Shown: piece by piece, positions 17,584 through 24,973 of the stretch
Layout: each line of letters starts with the position of its first letter
Position numbering within the stretch: the stretch's first letter is position 1
Source: an uncultured Methanospirillum sp.
Lineage (GTDB): Archaea > Halobacteriota > Methanomicrobia > Methanomicrobiales > Methanospirillaceae
Direction of reading: 5' to 3'
Assembly: GCF_963668475.1 (NCBI RefSeq)
Contig: NZ_OY764544.1
Location: forward strand, 2,170,001-2,234,000
Length of the DNA stretch: 64,000 bases
Made by a program: the position numbers and the translations under genes
The notes under the pieces: generated by a model
Seen by the model: only the letters and a program-made list of their open reading frames with translations
Told to the model about the DNA's origin: nothing
The model's database searches: none

Positions 17584-19157
17584 GATCCCCTGCCACCAGA
17601 AACAGGATTCTGGTTTACTGTTGTGACCCGGTCAGTGCATGAGAAACAGGGATCGACGCTGCCAATAATCACGGGCACATCTCCTATCGCACTTCCCCTG
17701 ATCAGATTGAGCATTATTCTGACATTCGGGAATGTGGGAACCCTCAGACGGACAAAGTCCGGAGTGTTTGTACCGTTTGATGCAACATGATACAGGAGTT
17801 CACCCCTCGGCGGTTCTGTTCTCGAAAATCCCTCACCACACGGGAGCTCATTTACCTGGGTAATCAACTCTGACGGGGCAGATCTGATAACATCGCAGCA
17901 CTGCTCACAGATGTGCAGGGACATGAGAACCTCCCGCATCCGAACCTGCATCCGTGCAAAACAGTCACCCCCGCTCTCTGTAACCATATCCCAGTCAACA
18001 TCCTCATACGCTGCATAGGGTAGGTTCTTCCTGATATCCACCCTGAGCCCGCTTCCCCTGGCTATCGGACCGACTGCACCGATTTTTTTTGCCACTTCCT
18101 GGGTGAGAATACCGGTTTTGTGAAGTCTGCCGGTGAAGACATCGTTTGCCAGGCACTGATCGAAGTATTCAGGAACTTCTTTCTTCAGATTCTTCAGCTT
18201 TGAGAGGATGACATCGGTGTGGACAGGAGTCACGTCATTCCTGATACCACCAATAGTGATGATACCATGGCTGATCCGTTGTCCTGACATGATCTCAAGG
18301 CTGTCAAGGATATCCTCACGGATTCTGATCGCATGCATCAGCATGGTCCGAAAGCCTGACAAGTCCCCCATCAGTCCGATTGCAAGAATATGGCTCTTCA
18401 TCCGCTCCATCTCCCCGAGGAGTGTCCGCGTATAGAGCGCCTTCTTTGGAACGGTGATATCGCCAATCTGCTCAACGGCCTGGGCAAAGGTCATACTGTG
18501 AGAAACATTACAAAACCCGCAGATTCGTTCTGCAAGAAAGAGATCTTTATAGTAATCACGCCTCTCCATGAGTTTGATGACGCTCCGGTGATTAAACCCG
18601 AGTTTCAGATCTACTTCCCTGACAACCTCGTCCTCAACCGACATCTTCAGGTAATTGCTCTCTATCAGAGCAGGATGATACGGTCCGTACGGGACCACTG
18701 AAAGGTGCTTGCTGAAGATGTTATCATGAGGGGGATGGGCCGGTGGACTGGTGTTGATCCGCTCACTCTGATTATCACCCTGTGGATGCGAACTGGAGTA
18801 CATATCCTCCCAGTTCAGGGGAAGCCATAGATGCCTGGGATCCGGATGGTTCTTCACCTGAACACCCAGAAACTCGATCATCTCCCGCTCAGCCCAGTCT
18901 GCCTGGGTTGTTATCGGAGTCACAGACTCGATGATCGGTTTTTTGCGATTTATAAAGGTCCTGAGTGCCAGGTTCCGGCCTGGTACCTCCTCATCGAAGG
19001 TGAAGTAGTAGTCTATCCTGATTCCGGGAACACCCATGTCGACCCCGGAGGCATACATCATCCTGGCCCCCTGGTTGAGGAGTCGTGTAACTTCAGTGCC
19101 GACTTCATCAACACTGATCTCGGTGACCTCAAGTGAGGGCTTTCGCTCACTCATCAT
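17580..19157 (-). CDS. Group 4 [NiFe] hydrogenase large subunit with fused NuoC domain (HycE-like)
   Basis: Catalytic subunit. Residues about 1-130 are a NuoC-like domain, as in HycE, and the rest is the NuoD-like hydrogenase. All four NiFe cysteines are present: ERICGFCNVSHS (RxCGxC) and DPCFSCTDR (DPCxxC). Fifteen residues follow the Arg (VTTVNQNPVSGGRGS), matching a tail cleaved by a HycI protease, which this operon encodes. So it is a true hydrogenase, not a complex I relative that has lost its metal site. Start is uncertain: GTG 19163, ATG 19157 or ATG 19154; I chose 19157 for its GGGAG ribosome site. It overlaps the preceding gene. Confidence 0.94.
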   Translation of the reverse strand: MMSERKPSLEVTEISVDEVGTEVTRLLNQGARMMYASGVDMGVPGIRIDYYFTFDEEVPGRNLALRTFINRKKPIIESVTPITTQADWAEREMIEFLGVQVKNHPDPRHLWLPLNWEDMYSSSHPQGDNQSERINTSPPAHPPHDNIFSKHLSVVPYGPYHPALIESNYLKMSVEDEVVREVDLKLGFNHRSVIKLMERRDYYKDLFLAERICGFCNVSHSMTFAQAVEQIGDITVPKKALYTRTLLGEMERMKSHILAIGLMGDLSGFRTMLMHAIRIREDILDSLEIMSGQRISHGIITIGGIRNDVTPVHTDVILSKLKNLKKEVPEYFDQCLANDVFTGRLHKTGILTQEVAKKIGAVGPIARGSGLRVDIRKNLPYAAYEDVDWDMVTESGGDCFARMQVRMREVLMSLHICEQCCDVIRSAPSELITQVNELPCGEGFSRTEPPRGELLYHVASNGTNTPDFVRLRVPTFPNVRIMLNLIRGSAIGDVPVIIGSVDPCFSCTDRVTTVNQNPVSGGRGS

Positions 19158-19428
19158 GTACACTCCCGAATGGCGACTCTAGTGTGTAAATCTCGTCCTG
19201 GTTCAGATAGATCTCGCTTGCCCCGCAGTTGAAGTTCTCATCCACGTTCCTGTATTCCGGGATCAGGGTCGGGATGATCACCGAGAAGAAGACATAGAAC
19301 GATACCAGCGAGGCGAGCTCTGCAAACAGGAAGAGCAGCATCGGTGATCCATTCTGTTCAGGCAGAAATATCGCACCGATAACACTGATCACAAGAATGA
19401 ACATCGAGACGACAAAGTATGGTTTCAT
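19147..19428 (-). CDS. Small two-helix membrane subunit of the hydrogenase complex
   Basis: A 93-residue protein with two membrane helices (YFVVSMFILVISVIGAIFL and LLFLFAELASLVSFYVFFSV) and a soluble tail with an NCGASE motif. The tail recalls the C-terminal segment of HycC/HyfB antiporter subunits, where a Cys-Gly pair follows the last helix; this resemblance is weak and my inference. Its start overlaps hdrB (ATGA) and its end overlaps the large subunit gene. It thereby physically joins the Hdr-like genes to the hydrogenase genes in one translational unit. Confidence 0.8.
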   Translation of the reverse strand: MKPYFVVSMFILVISVIGAIFLPEQNGSPMLLFLFAELASLVSFYVFFSVIIPTLIPEYRNVDENFNCGASEIYLNQDEIYTLESPFGSVHDE

Positions 19429-20342
19429 CTTCTGTCACTCTCCCACTTATCGATGATCGAGTCAACCGGTGCTGTCCGCAGGTACCGCATACCAAATTCA
19501 TCAGGGCTGATCCCGAGGGAAAGAGCTAGGAGTTCTGCGAGATGGATGATCGGGAGATCAAACTCATACCCGATCTCTTTCTTGAGGATCTGGACTGCCC
19601 GTTCAAACTGATCGTAGCAGCCCGAACAGACGATCACCAGGGCATCGACATTGAGTGCTTTCAGAGCGTCAAACTTCTTTTTTGCACGCTCATAGGTTGC
19701 AAACTGCCGGTCTGCCAGGTTTGCCTGCAATCCGCAGCACATCTGCTCCTCCTCATATGGAACAACTTCATCGACAAGTGCCCCGGTCAATTCAGTAAAA
19801 TACCTGACAAGCCGCCCATCCTCAAATATCCTCATGTGACAACCCGGGTGAAGAGCGACACGTATCGGGACCTTCCTGGTCTCTTGCCTGATGCGATCAA
19901 CCCCTACCTCTTCATACAGGACCTCAAGAAGGTGCCTGACCCTGATTGAGGCGTTGTAGTGGTTATGGGCCTCTGCCAGGTACCCGTTCACCTCTTTCAG
20001 TTTTTCAGGGTTCTCTTTGAGGAGTTTGTTCGCCTCGTACAGGGTGACATAGCAGCCGTTGCACGAGGCCATGACATCACGCCCGTCACCTTCTGCCTGA
20101 AGCAGATTGTATGATGCCAGGGTGAGCCAGACCCGTTCGTCCACCGATATCCAGACACCTGCCCTCGGGCAGCAGGTCGCCTTCCTGAGATACTCAAGGT
20201 CGACTCCGAACCGGGGGAGTGTCTGCATGATCGAAGACTCGGCCCACGGCATCTTAACCGGCATCACACACCCTAAGAAGAACGAGTACCGGGGTTTTGT
20301 CGCTGATGCAGTCCCTTCTGGTACGTTCGGAAGATCTGCCAT
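19425..20342 (-). CDS. hdrB: Heterodisulfide reductase subunit B-like protein (two CCG domains)
   Basis: A 305-residue protein with both cysteine-rich (CCG) domains of HdrB. The first has C in FFLGCVMP, CC in KATCCPRAG and C-x-x-C in SCNGCY; the second has HPGCHM, QMCCGL and CSGCYDQ. In HdrB these ligate two non-cubane [4Fe-4S] clusters that split the CoM-S-S-CoB disulfide. All ligands appear intact, so catalysis on a disulfide is plausible, although related proteins act on other substrates. It directly abuts the HdrC-like gene upstream (TAAATG) and overlaps the membrane subunit gene downstream. No HdrA is nearby. Confidence 0.88.
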   Translation of the reverse strand: MADLPNVPEGTASATKPRYSFFLGCVMPVKMPWAESSIMQTLPRFGVDLEYLRKATCCPRAGVWISVDERVWLTLASYNLLQAEGDGRDVMASCNGCYVTLYEANKLLKENPEKLKEVNGYLAEAHNHYNASIRVRHLLEVLYEEVGVDRIRQETRKVPIRVALHPGCHMRIFEDGRLVRYFTELTGALVDEVVPYEEEQMCCGLQANLADRQFATYERAKKKFDALKALNVDALVIVCSGCYDQFERAVQILKKEIGYEFDLPIIHLAELLALSLGISPDEFGMRYLRTAPVDSIIDKWESDRR

Positions 20343-20612
20343 TTAATATTGGTACTCCATGGTATCGAGATCGAGTCCGATCTTCTTGTCCACCTTCATG
20401 GCCCTTATCAGGGTCTGGATGTCCTGAACAGCCTCCGGGTACCCATGAGCAGTCGGGGGGACAGGGGAAAGTCCTGATCTCTGCCTGACCTCCATGACCT
20501 CATCATTGATAGGGTAGAGAAGCCCGATAGAGAAGTGCCTTATCAGCTGTGTCTTCACAGTTGTGGGAATCGGGACCTTGACCGGGCGTCGCCAGGGAAA
20601 TATATCAGTCAT
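20343..20612 (-). CDS. HdrC-like C-terminal domain protein lacking iron-sulfur motifs
   Basis: An 89-residue protein with no cysteine. Its middle and end (GLLYPINDEVMEVRQRSGL, PTAHGYPEAVQDIQTLIRAM, KIGLDLD) resemble the C-terminal half of HdrC, the part after the two [4Fe-4S] motifs. The cluster-binding half is missing, and the upstream polyferredoxin may supply the clusters instead. The start at 20612 has a strong GGAGGAG site. Its position directly before hdrB is the normal hdrC-hdrB order. The homology is read by eye and should be checked with a profile search. Confidence 0.65.
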   Translation of the reverse strand: MTDIFPWRRPVKVPIPTTVKTQLIRHFSIGLLYPINDEVMEVRQRSGLSPVPPTAHGYPEAVQDIQTLIRAMKVDKKIGLDLDTMEYQY

Positions 20613-20630
20613 CTCTTTCTCCTCCTGATA

Positions 20631-21098
20631 TCACCGGTTACCTTCACGGGACACCAGTTGTATCGCCTTGGCTGAACAGACCTTGATACAACTCGGATCA
20701 CCGCCGCAGAGATCGCATTTTGTCATCGCTTTCAGACCCCGCTGCATCTGGGGAACTGATATCGGACATGCCCAGGTGCATGATTTGCACCCGATACACC
20801 GCATCTTATCAACAGTTACAATTCCGGTCTGCAGATCCTTGGAGATCGCACTGACCGGACAGGCAGCAAGGCACATAGGATCAGAGCAGTGGTGACAGTG
20901 AATTCTCACAAACTCGTTATCCGGACCGCGAATCACCCTGCAGAGTGAGAGGTCATAATTGTACGTATTAAAATTCCTGAATGAGCAGGCAGTCATACAC
21001 TGCCTGCATCCGGTACACCGGTCAGGATTGTGGAGAATTATCTTTGTATTCATTGGAGCGGGATCGAGATCCGGTGTTTTTGGGTGAACACTCTCCAT
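20631..21098 (-). CDS. Polyferredoxin, HycB/HydN-like (four [4Fe-4S] motifs)
   Basis: First gene of the hydrogenase operon, 155 residues. Cys groups CTGCRQCMTAC, CHHCSDPMCLAAC, CIGCKSCTWAC and CDLCGGDPSCIKVC can hold about four [4Fe-4S] clusters in the arrangement of HycB/DmsB-type electron-transfer subunits. In E. coli formate hydrogenlyase, HycB links formate dehydrogenase to the hydrogenase; here the partners next door are HdrC- and HdrB-like proteins instead. A second start, ATG 21053 (MNTKIILHN), would remove a Pro-rich leader and may be the real one. Confidence 0.88.
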   Translation of the reverse strand: MESVHPKTPDLDPAPMNTKIILHNPDRCTGCRQCMTACSFRNFNTYNYDLSLCRVIRGPDNEFVRIHCHHCSDPMCLAACPVSAISKDLQTGIVTVDKMRCIGCKSCTWACPISVPQMQRGLKAMTKCDLCGGDPSCIKVCSAKAIQLVSREGNR

Positions 21099-21140
21099 AG
21101 CAATCAGAATTACTGAGCAAAGTTCTGAATCAATATACCT

Positions 21141-21172
21141 GTCTGATGATCAGAAGTGATTGATCATCTGAC
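21141..21172 (-). promoter_or_regulatory. Inverted repeat at the hydrogenase operon promoter (operator candidate)
   Basis: Arms of 12 bp, gtctgatgatca and tgatcatctgac, match at 11 of 12 positions and are separated by 8 bp. They start 6 bp downstream of a TATA element (21178-21185 on the minus strand), so they cover the expected transcription start. Binding of a dimeric regulator there would block initiation; a hairpin in the leader RNA is the alternative. Confidence 0.6.
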
Positions 21173-21177
21173 TACAA

Positions 21178-21185
21178 GTATATAA
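21178..21185 (-). promoter_or_regulatory. TATA box of the hydrogenase/Hdr operon
   Basis: On the minus strand the sequence reads gaagTTATATACttg, a good archaeal TATA element with an A-rich upstream flank. Start of transcription is expected about 25 nt downstream, near 21153. A second weaker element (ggtatattg, 21133-21140) could serve the upstream start codon at 21098. Confidence 0.5.
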
Positions 21186-21287
21186 CTTCTTTCAGTATTG
21201 GGCCAGAGAAGAGAAAACTGTTTTCATCCGCGATTTTCCCGAAGGATCCTGATTCACATGGTGAACGAGGGAATGGAAATAAAAAAG

Positions 21288-23336
21288 TTAGATGTAGAGT
21301 GCTGCAAGAACCAGGGAGGTGGTTGCAAGCAGTTTTACCAGCACGTGAAGGGAAGGACCGGCAGTATCCTTGAACGGATCACCAACGGTGTCTCCGACGA
21401 TTGCTGCCTTGTGGGCCTCGGTTCCTTTTCCACCGTATGCGCCACTCTCAATGTACTTCTTCACGTTGTCCCATGCTCCTCCACCATTGTTGAGAACCAG
21501 AGCCATAAGCAGACCGGTGATGGTTCCGACCATCAGGAATGCGGCCATGGCCTCGTACTTGAGAAGGATACCGATACAGATCGGGAAGAGAACTGCCAGT
21601 AATCCCGGCAGGATCATGTTCTTGAGGGCACCGCGGGTAGTGATATCCACACACCGGGCATAGTCCGGCTTGTCAATTCCCTCCAGAATCTTCTTTTCCT
21701 TAAACTGCCTGCGGACTTCTTCAATTACGTACTGTGCAGTCAGCGAAACACCGCGTATTGCAAATGAGGCAAAGAGGAAGACCAGCATAGCACCAAGGAG
21801 CCCACCGACAAATACATCCACCTTTGCCATGTTGACTACAGAGAAGGCGTGACCGGTAAGGGTTGAGACTTCGGTCATGTAGGCGCTGAAGAGCAGGAAT
21901 GCAGAGAGGGCTGCACTGCCGACTGCGTAACCCTTAGTCAGAGCCTTGGTGGTGTTTCCTGCAGAGTCAAGCTTTGCGACATTGCGCTGAGCATTTTCTG
22001 AGGATTCACTCATCTCAACAATACCGCCGGCATTGTCAACAATGGGGCCGAATGTATCCATGGCCAGCACGTACGCACATGGTGCAAGCATTCCCATGGT
22101 AGCAATGGCAGTTCCGTAAAGACCACCAGACTGGACACCTGACATCTCACCTAATCTGAATGAGATGAGAAGGGCCAGACCGATAGATATTGAGGCTAAT
22201 GCGGTTGTTTCAAAGGCAACATTCATGCCAGAGATGATATTCATCGCTGGTCCACCGGTTGAAGCCTTTGCGATCTCCTGAACAGGTCTGAAGCGGTGAT
22301 CTGTGTAATAGAGGGTGATATTCAGGAAGACGATGGACAGAGCAAGCCCTACCAATCCTGCGTAGAAGAACCAGATATTGTTCAGCAGATACATCACAGC
22401 GAAATAGAAGAATATCGCTGAAACGATAGCAGTAATATAATATCCCTTGTTCAGAGCATGCATCGGGTCTTCATGCTGGGCATCTTTCTCAGTGACTGAG
22501 AAGATACCAATAACAGTTGCAATAAGACCGAGTGCTCCGATGATGAGTGGGAAGAGAATGCCTGCTATTCCAAATACCGGGAACAGGGCAACACCAAGGA
22601 TCATTGCACCGATGTTCTCAGCAGAGGTTGACTCAAAGAGGTCAGCACCACGGCCTGCACAATCTCCAACGTTGTCACCGACAAGGTCAGCAATTACTGC
22701 CGGGTTTCGTGGGTCATCCTCAGGAATTCCTGCTTCAAACTTGCCGACGAGGTCTGCACCAACATCAGCTGCTTTGGTGTAGATTCCACCACCAAGCTGG
22801 GCGAAGAGTGCAATGAATGATGCACCAAACCCGAACCCAACGATGAGGAACGGGGTTTCCTGTGGGTTTGCACCAAAGAGGGTGAAAATAACAGAGATAC
22901 CAATCAGTGAGAGAGCAATGATTGTAAGCCCTGAAACTGCCCCACCACGAAGTGCCACAACGAGTGACCGGGCCGGGTTCTTCTCTGCTGCTGCTGCAGA
23001 TACCAGGTTTGTTCTCACAGAGGTGAACATCCCGATAATTCCGGAAAGTGCACTCAGAAACGCACCCAGAATAAATGATGCAGCAGTGTGCAATGCCTGA
23101 TCTGGTTTCCCTACAAGCGTGAAAACCACAAAAATTATGACTGCCACAATAATTGCGATAATTGCAATAGTCGTATACTGTCGCTTCACGAAGGCATGTG
23201 CACCTTCGCTGATAGCAGCAGCGACCTCCTGCATCTTGACGCTGCCTTTATCAGCAGACTTGATCTGGCGGACAAAGAAGGCTGCCACACCAAGAGCAAG
23301 AACTGCGATCACAAAAATAAAAGGGATGATTAGCAT
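21288..23336 (-). CDS. hppA: Membrane-bound proton-pumping pyrophosphatase, K+-independent type
   Basis: A 682-residue membrane enzyme that couples PPi hydrolysis to cation pumping. Conserved loops include TKAADVGADLVGKFEAGIPE, DPRNPAVIADLVGDNVGD(C), DTFGPIVDNAGGI and VGDTVGDPFKDTAGPS. The K+-dependence position reads GNTTKALTKG: Lys there marks K+-independent H+ pumps, whereas K+-dependent enzymes have Ala. Sixteen helices are expected and about that many are visible. It is transcribed alone from a promoter at 23364-23373. In a methanogen it would recover energy from PPi released by biosynthesis and add to the proton gradient. Confidence 0.95.
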   Translation of the reverse strand: MLIIPFIFVIAVLALGVAAFFVRQIKSADKGSVKMQEVAAAISEGAHAFVKRQYTTIAIIAIIVAVIIFVVFTLVGKPDQALHTAASFILGAFLSALSGIIGMFTSVRTNLVSAAAAEKNPARSLVVALRGGAVSGLTIIALSLIGISVIFTLFGANPQETPFLIVGFGFGASFIALFAQLGGGIYTKAADVGADLVGKFEAGIPEDDPRNPAVIADLVGDNVGDCAGRGADLFESTSAENIGAMILGVALFPVFGIAGILFPLIIGALGLIATVIGIFSVTEKDAQHEDPMHALNKGYYITAIVSAIFFYFAVMYLLNNIWFFYAGLVGLALSIVFLNITLYYTDHRFRPVQEIAKASTGGPAMNIISGMNVAFETTALASISIGLALLISFRLGEMSGVQSGGLYGTAIATMGMLAPCAYVLAMDTFGPIVDNAGGIVEMSESSENAQRNVAKLDSAGNTTKALTKGYAVGSAALSAFLLFSAYMTEVSTLTGHAFSVVNMAKVDVFVGGLLGAMLVFLFASFAIRGVSLTAQYVIEEVRRQFKEKKILEGIDKPDYARCVDITTRGALKNMILPGLLAVLFPICIGILLKYEAMAAFLMVGTITGLLMALVLNNGGGAWDNVKKYIESGAYGGKGTEAHKAAIVGDTVGDPFKDTAGPSLHVLVKLLATTSLVLAALYI

Positions 23337-23363
23337 AGTTCATACTCAAGTCATTATAGTTCG

Positions 23364-23373
23364 TTATAAATTC
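23364..23373 (-). promoter_or_regulatory. TATA box of hppA
   Basis: The minus strand reads aaTTTATAACga about 30 nt upstream of the hppA start codon. With initiation about 25 nt downstream, the hppA transcript would have almost no leader. Confidence 0.5.
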
Positions 23374-23651
23374 TGCTCATACAGAATTGCCTGGTTACGT
23401 CCAGTAAAGGCTTTTTTTCAGTAAACTAGGCTTGACCGTTCGATTTGTTTTCCCGGGGCACGCAAAACGATCTCCCTGATTATATCCTTTCTCATGCGCT
23501 GAGAGGTCCGGGCCCCATAAATAAAAACGTATATCAACTCTTTTCGGTCACAACTCCGGACTGATTTCAGACCCCCCGGTTTTAGGAGCGATCTCCAGCG
23601 AATCATTAGGAATCTATTAATAATCTCAGGATACATCCCCTTCAGATAGAT
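23374..23651. other. Intergenic region between divergent hppA and ytfJ-like gene
   Basis: No open frame of convincing quality. The part next to the plus-strand gene holds ctattaata (23612-23620), a likely TATA element for the ytfJ-like gene. A ccccataaataaaaacg stretch near 23512-23530 is another possible promoter. A GC-rich block (accccccgg) lies between. I see no repeat or RNA gene. Confidence 0.4.
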
Positions 23652-24050
23652 ATGACAGCAGAAGAGATGCTCAAAGAGGCATCAGGGCAGCTCAGGGAGA
23701 TCATCACGGCCCGAAACGTTATGGGTGAGGCTGTTGATCTCGGCAACCGGATGATCATCCCGGTGACCAAGTTCGGTATAGCATTCGGGGCTGGAGGAGG
23801 CTTTGGAAGCAAGGAAACAGGCAACGGTGTGGGAGCAGGAGGAGGTATAGAACCGGTGGCTGTTATCATCACTGACAAGACCATCAGCGGTGTTGAGGGG
23901 ATCCAGATCGTCTCCCTCAAGAACAACAACCCGATCGCCCAGGTGATCACGTCACTCAGCGAGACTCTGGTTCCCCAGGTGATCGACCTCATCAAAAAGA
24001 AAGAGAAACCTGAAGCACCAGCACAACAGGAACCAGAGACCTCATCGTAA
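23652..24050 (+). CDS. YtfJ/GerW family protein
   Basis: A 132-residue protein with the family's glycine-rich core: NRMIIPVTKFGIAFGAGGGF and GNGVGAGGGIEPVAVII. In Bacillus the homologue is a sporulation/germination protein of unknown biochemistry; archaeal members exist and cannot share that job. The C-terminal 20 residues are a charged, Pro-rich tail. It is followed after 6 bp by a DUF2953-like membrane protein, the same order of partners (YtfJ and YtfI) seen in Firmicutes, which supports a shared function. Confidence 0.85.
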   Translation: MTAEEMLKEASGQLREIITARNVMGEAVDLGNRMIIPVTKFGIAFGAGGGFGSKETGNGVGAGGGIEPVAVIITDKTISGVEGIQIVSLKNNNPIAQVITSLSETLVPQVIDLIKKKEKPEAPAQQEPETSS

Positions 24051-24056
24051 CCTGCC

Positions 24057-24737
24057 ATGCCTGATCTGATCGCAAGTCTCCTTGTGACAACCTCTCTTCT
24101 CTTTTTTTTGGGTGGTGCATCGATTCTGATCTACCGCACTCCCATCATCATCACATTCAGCGGAGTATGGAAGGAGAATGTCAGATCAGGATCCGCCTGC
24201 ATCAGGTGGGGACCATGTGCCATCTGCGTAAGCCCGGGTACTAGCGGGCTGCAGGCAGTAATCAGGATCAGGGGGTCCGATCTCTACCGATTACCGCTGC
24301 AGAGTACCCAGGGAAGCGAAAAGGATCAGGCTGAACCAGCTCCGGTCTCCCCGGAGGAAACTGAACCAAAGAAGGATCTCCAAAGACTACTCTCATTCAT
24401 ACCCCTGATACAAAAGATCATACCACTCTTTTTTACCCATGTCAGAGTTGAGAGAGTAACCGGAACAGTCAGGTTCGGGGCCGGAGATCCGGTGACAACC
24501 GCTCTTGTGTACGGGTATTACCATGCACTCACACCACTCTGCAGAATCTTCAGTACTGCTGTCCTAATCCCGGTCTTTGATCAGCTGATGTTTGAGGCTG
24601 ATCTCACCGGGGGTTTCAGGATAGTATGCCCGGCCGGTCTGATCATCAGATCAATACGGAAAATATTCCCTGATATCCTTCCGATGCTTACTATTCGGAT
24701 GCCCACTTTCGTAAAAATGGGTGGAACCTGTGGATGA
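24057..24737 (+). CDS. DUF2953 (YtfI-like) membrane-associated protein
   Basis: A 226-residue protein with an N-terminal membrane helix (LIASLLVTTSLLFFLGGASILIY), a beta-rich outer part, a charged linker rich in Glu/Pro (residues about 85-105) and the family segment GTVRFGAGDPVTTALVYGYYHAL. DUF2953 proteins are repeatedly encoded beside YtfJ/GerW. The function is unknown. It may hold or assemble YtfJ at the membrane. It ends overlapping the next small gene. Confidence 0.72.
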   Translation: MPDLIASLLVTTSLLFFLGGASILIYRTPIIITFSGVWKENVRSGSACIRWGPCAICVSPGTSGLQAVIRIRGSDLYRLPLQSTQGSEKDQAEPAPVSPEETEPKKDLQRLLSFIPLIQKIIPLFFTHVRVERVTGTVRFGAGDPVTTALVYGYYHALTPLCRIFSTAVLIPVFDQLMFEADLTGGFRIVCPAGLIIRSIRKIFPDILPMLTIRMPTFVKMGGTCG

Positions 24738-24945
24738 GCGCCTCGTCCTCTTCACAACACCAGGAGCAAGCGGCGATAGAAGAATCTATCCGGTTGTCAG
24801 GCTGTCAGGCCTGACTGTTCAGGAGAGCGGGTGGTTCTCGTCCGAACCTGTTGCCCTGATCATCGAAGAGAACGGTGAATGGTACTTTTCCGCACTGGAA
24901 GAGGGATTTTCGGAAGATTTTCTGCTCCGGGCAGAGCCGATATAA
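24721..24945 (+). CDS. Small protein of unknown function
   Basis: A 74-residue frame starting at GTG 24721 (or GTG 24730) that overlaps the DUF2953 gene by 17 bp. It is acidic with several Trp/Phe positions, and codon use looks genuine (LSGLTVQESGWFSSEPVALI). No motif recognised. The overlap suggests it is the third gene of the ytfJ-ytfI transcript. Confidence 0.5.
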   Translation: MEPVDERLVLFTTPGASGDRRIYPVVRLSGLTVQESGWFSSEPVALIIEENGEWYFSALEEGFSEDFLLRAEPI

Positions 24946-24973
24946 AAAAGGGAATCCCGGAACAGGGCCTGTA

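Noticed and set aside
17580..19157. Large subunit being a complex I (NuoD) homologue without NiFe site
   Set aside because: All four NiFe cysteines (RICGFC and DPCFSC) are present.
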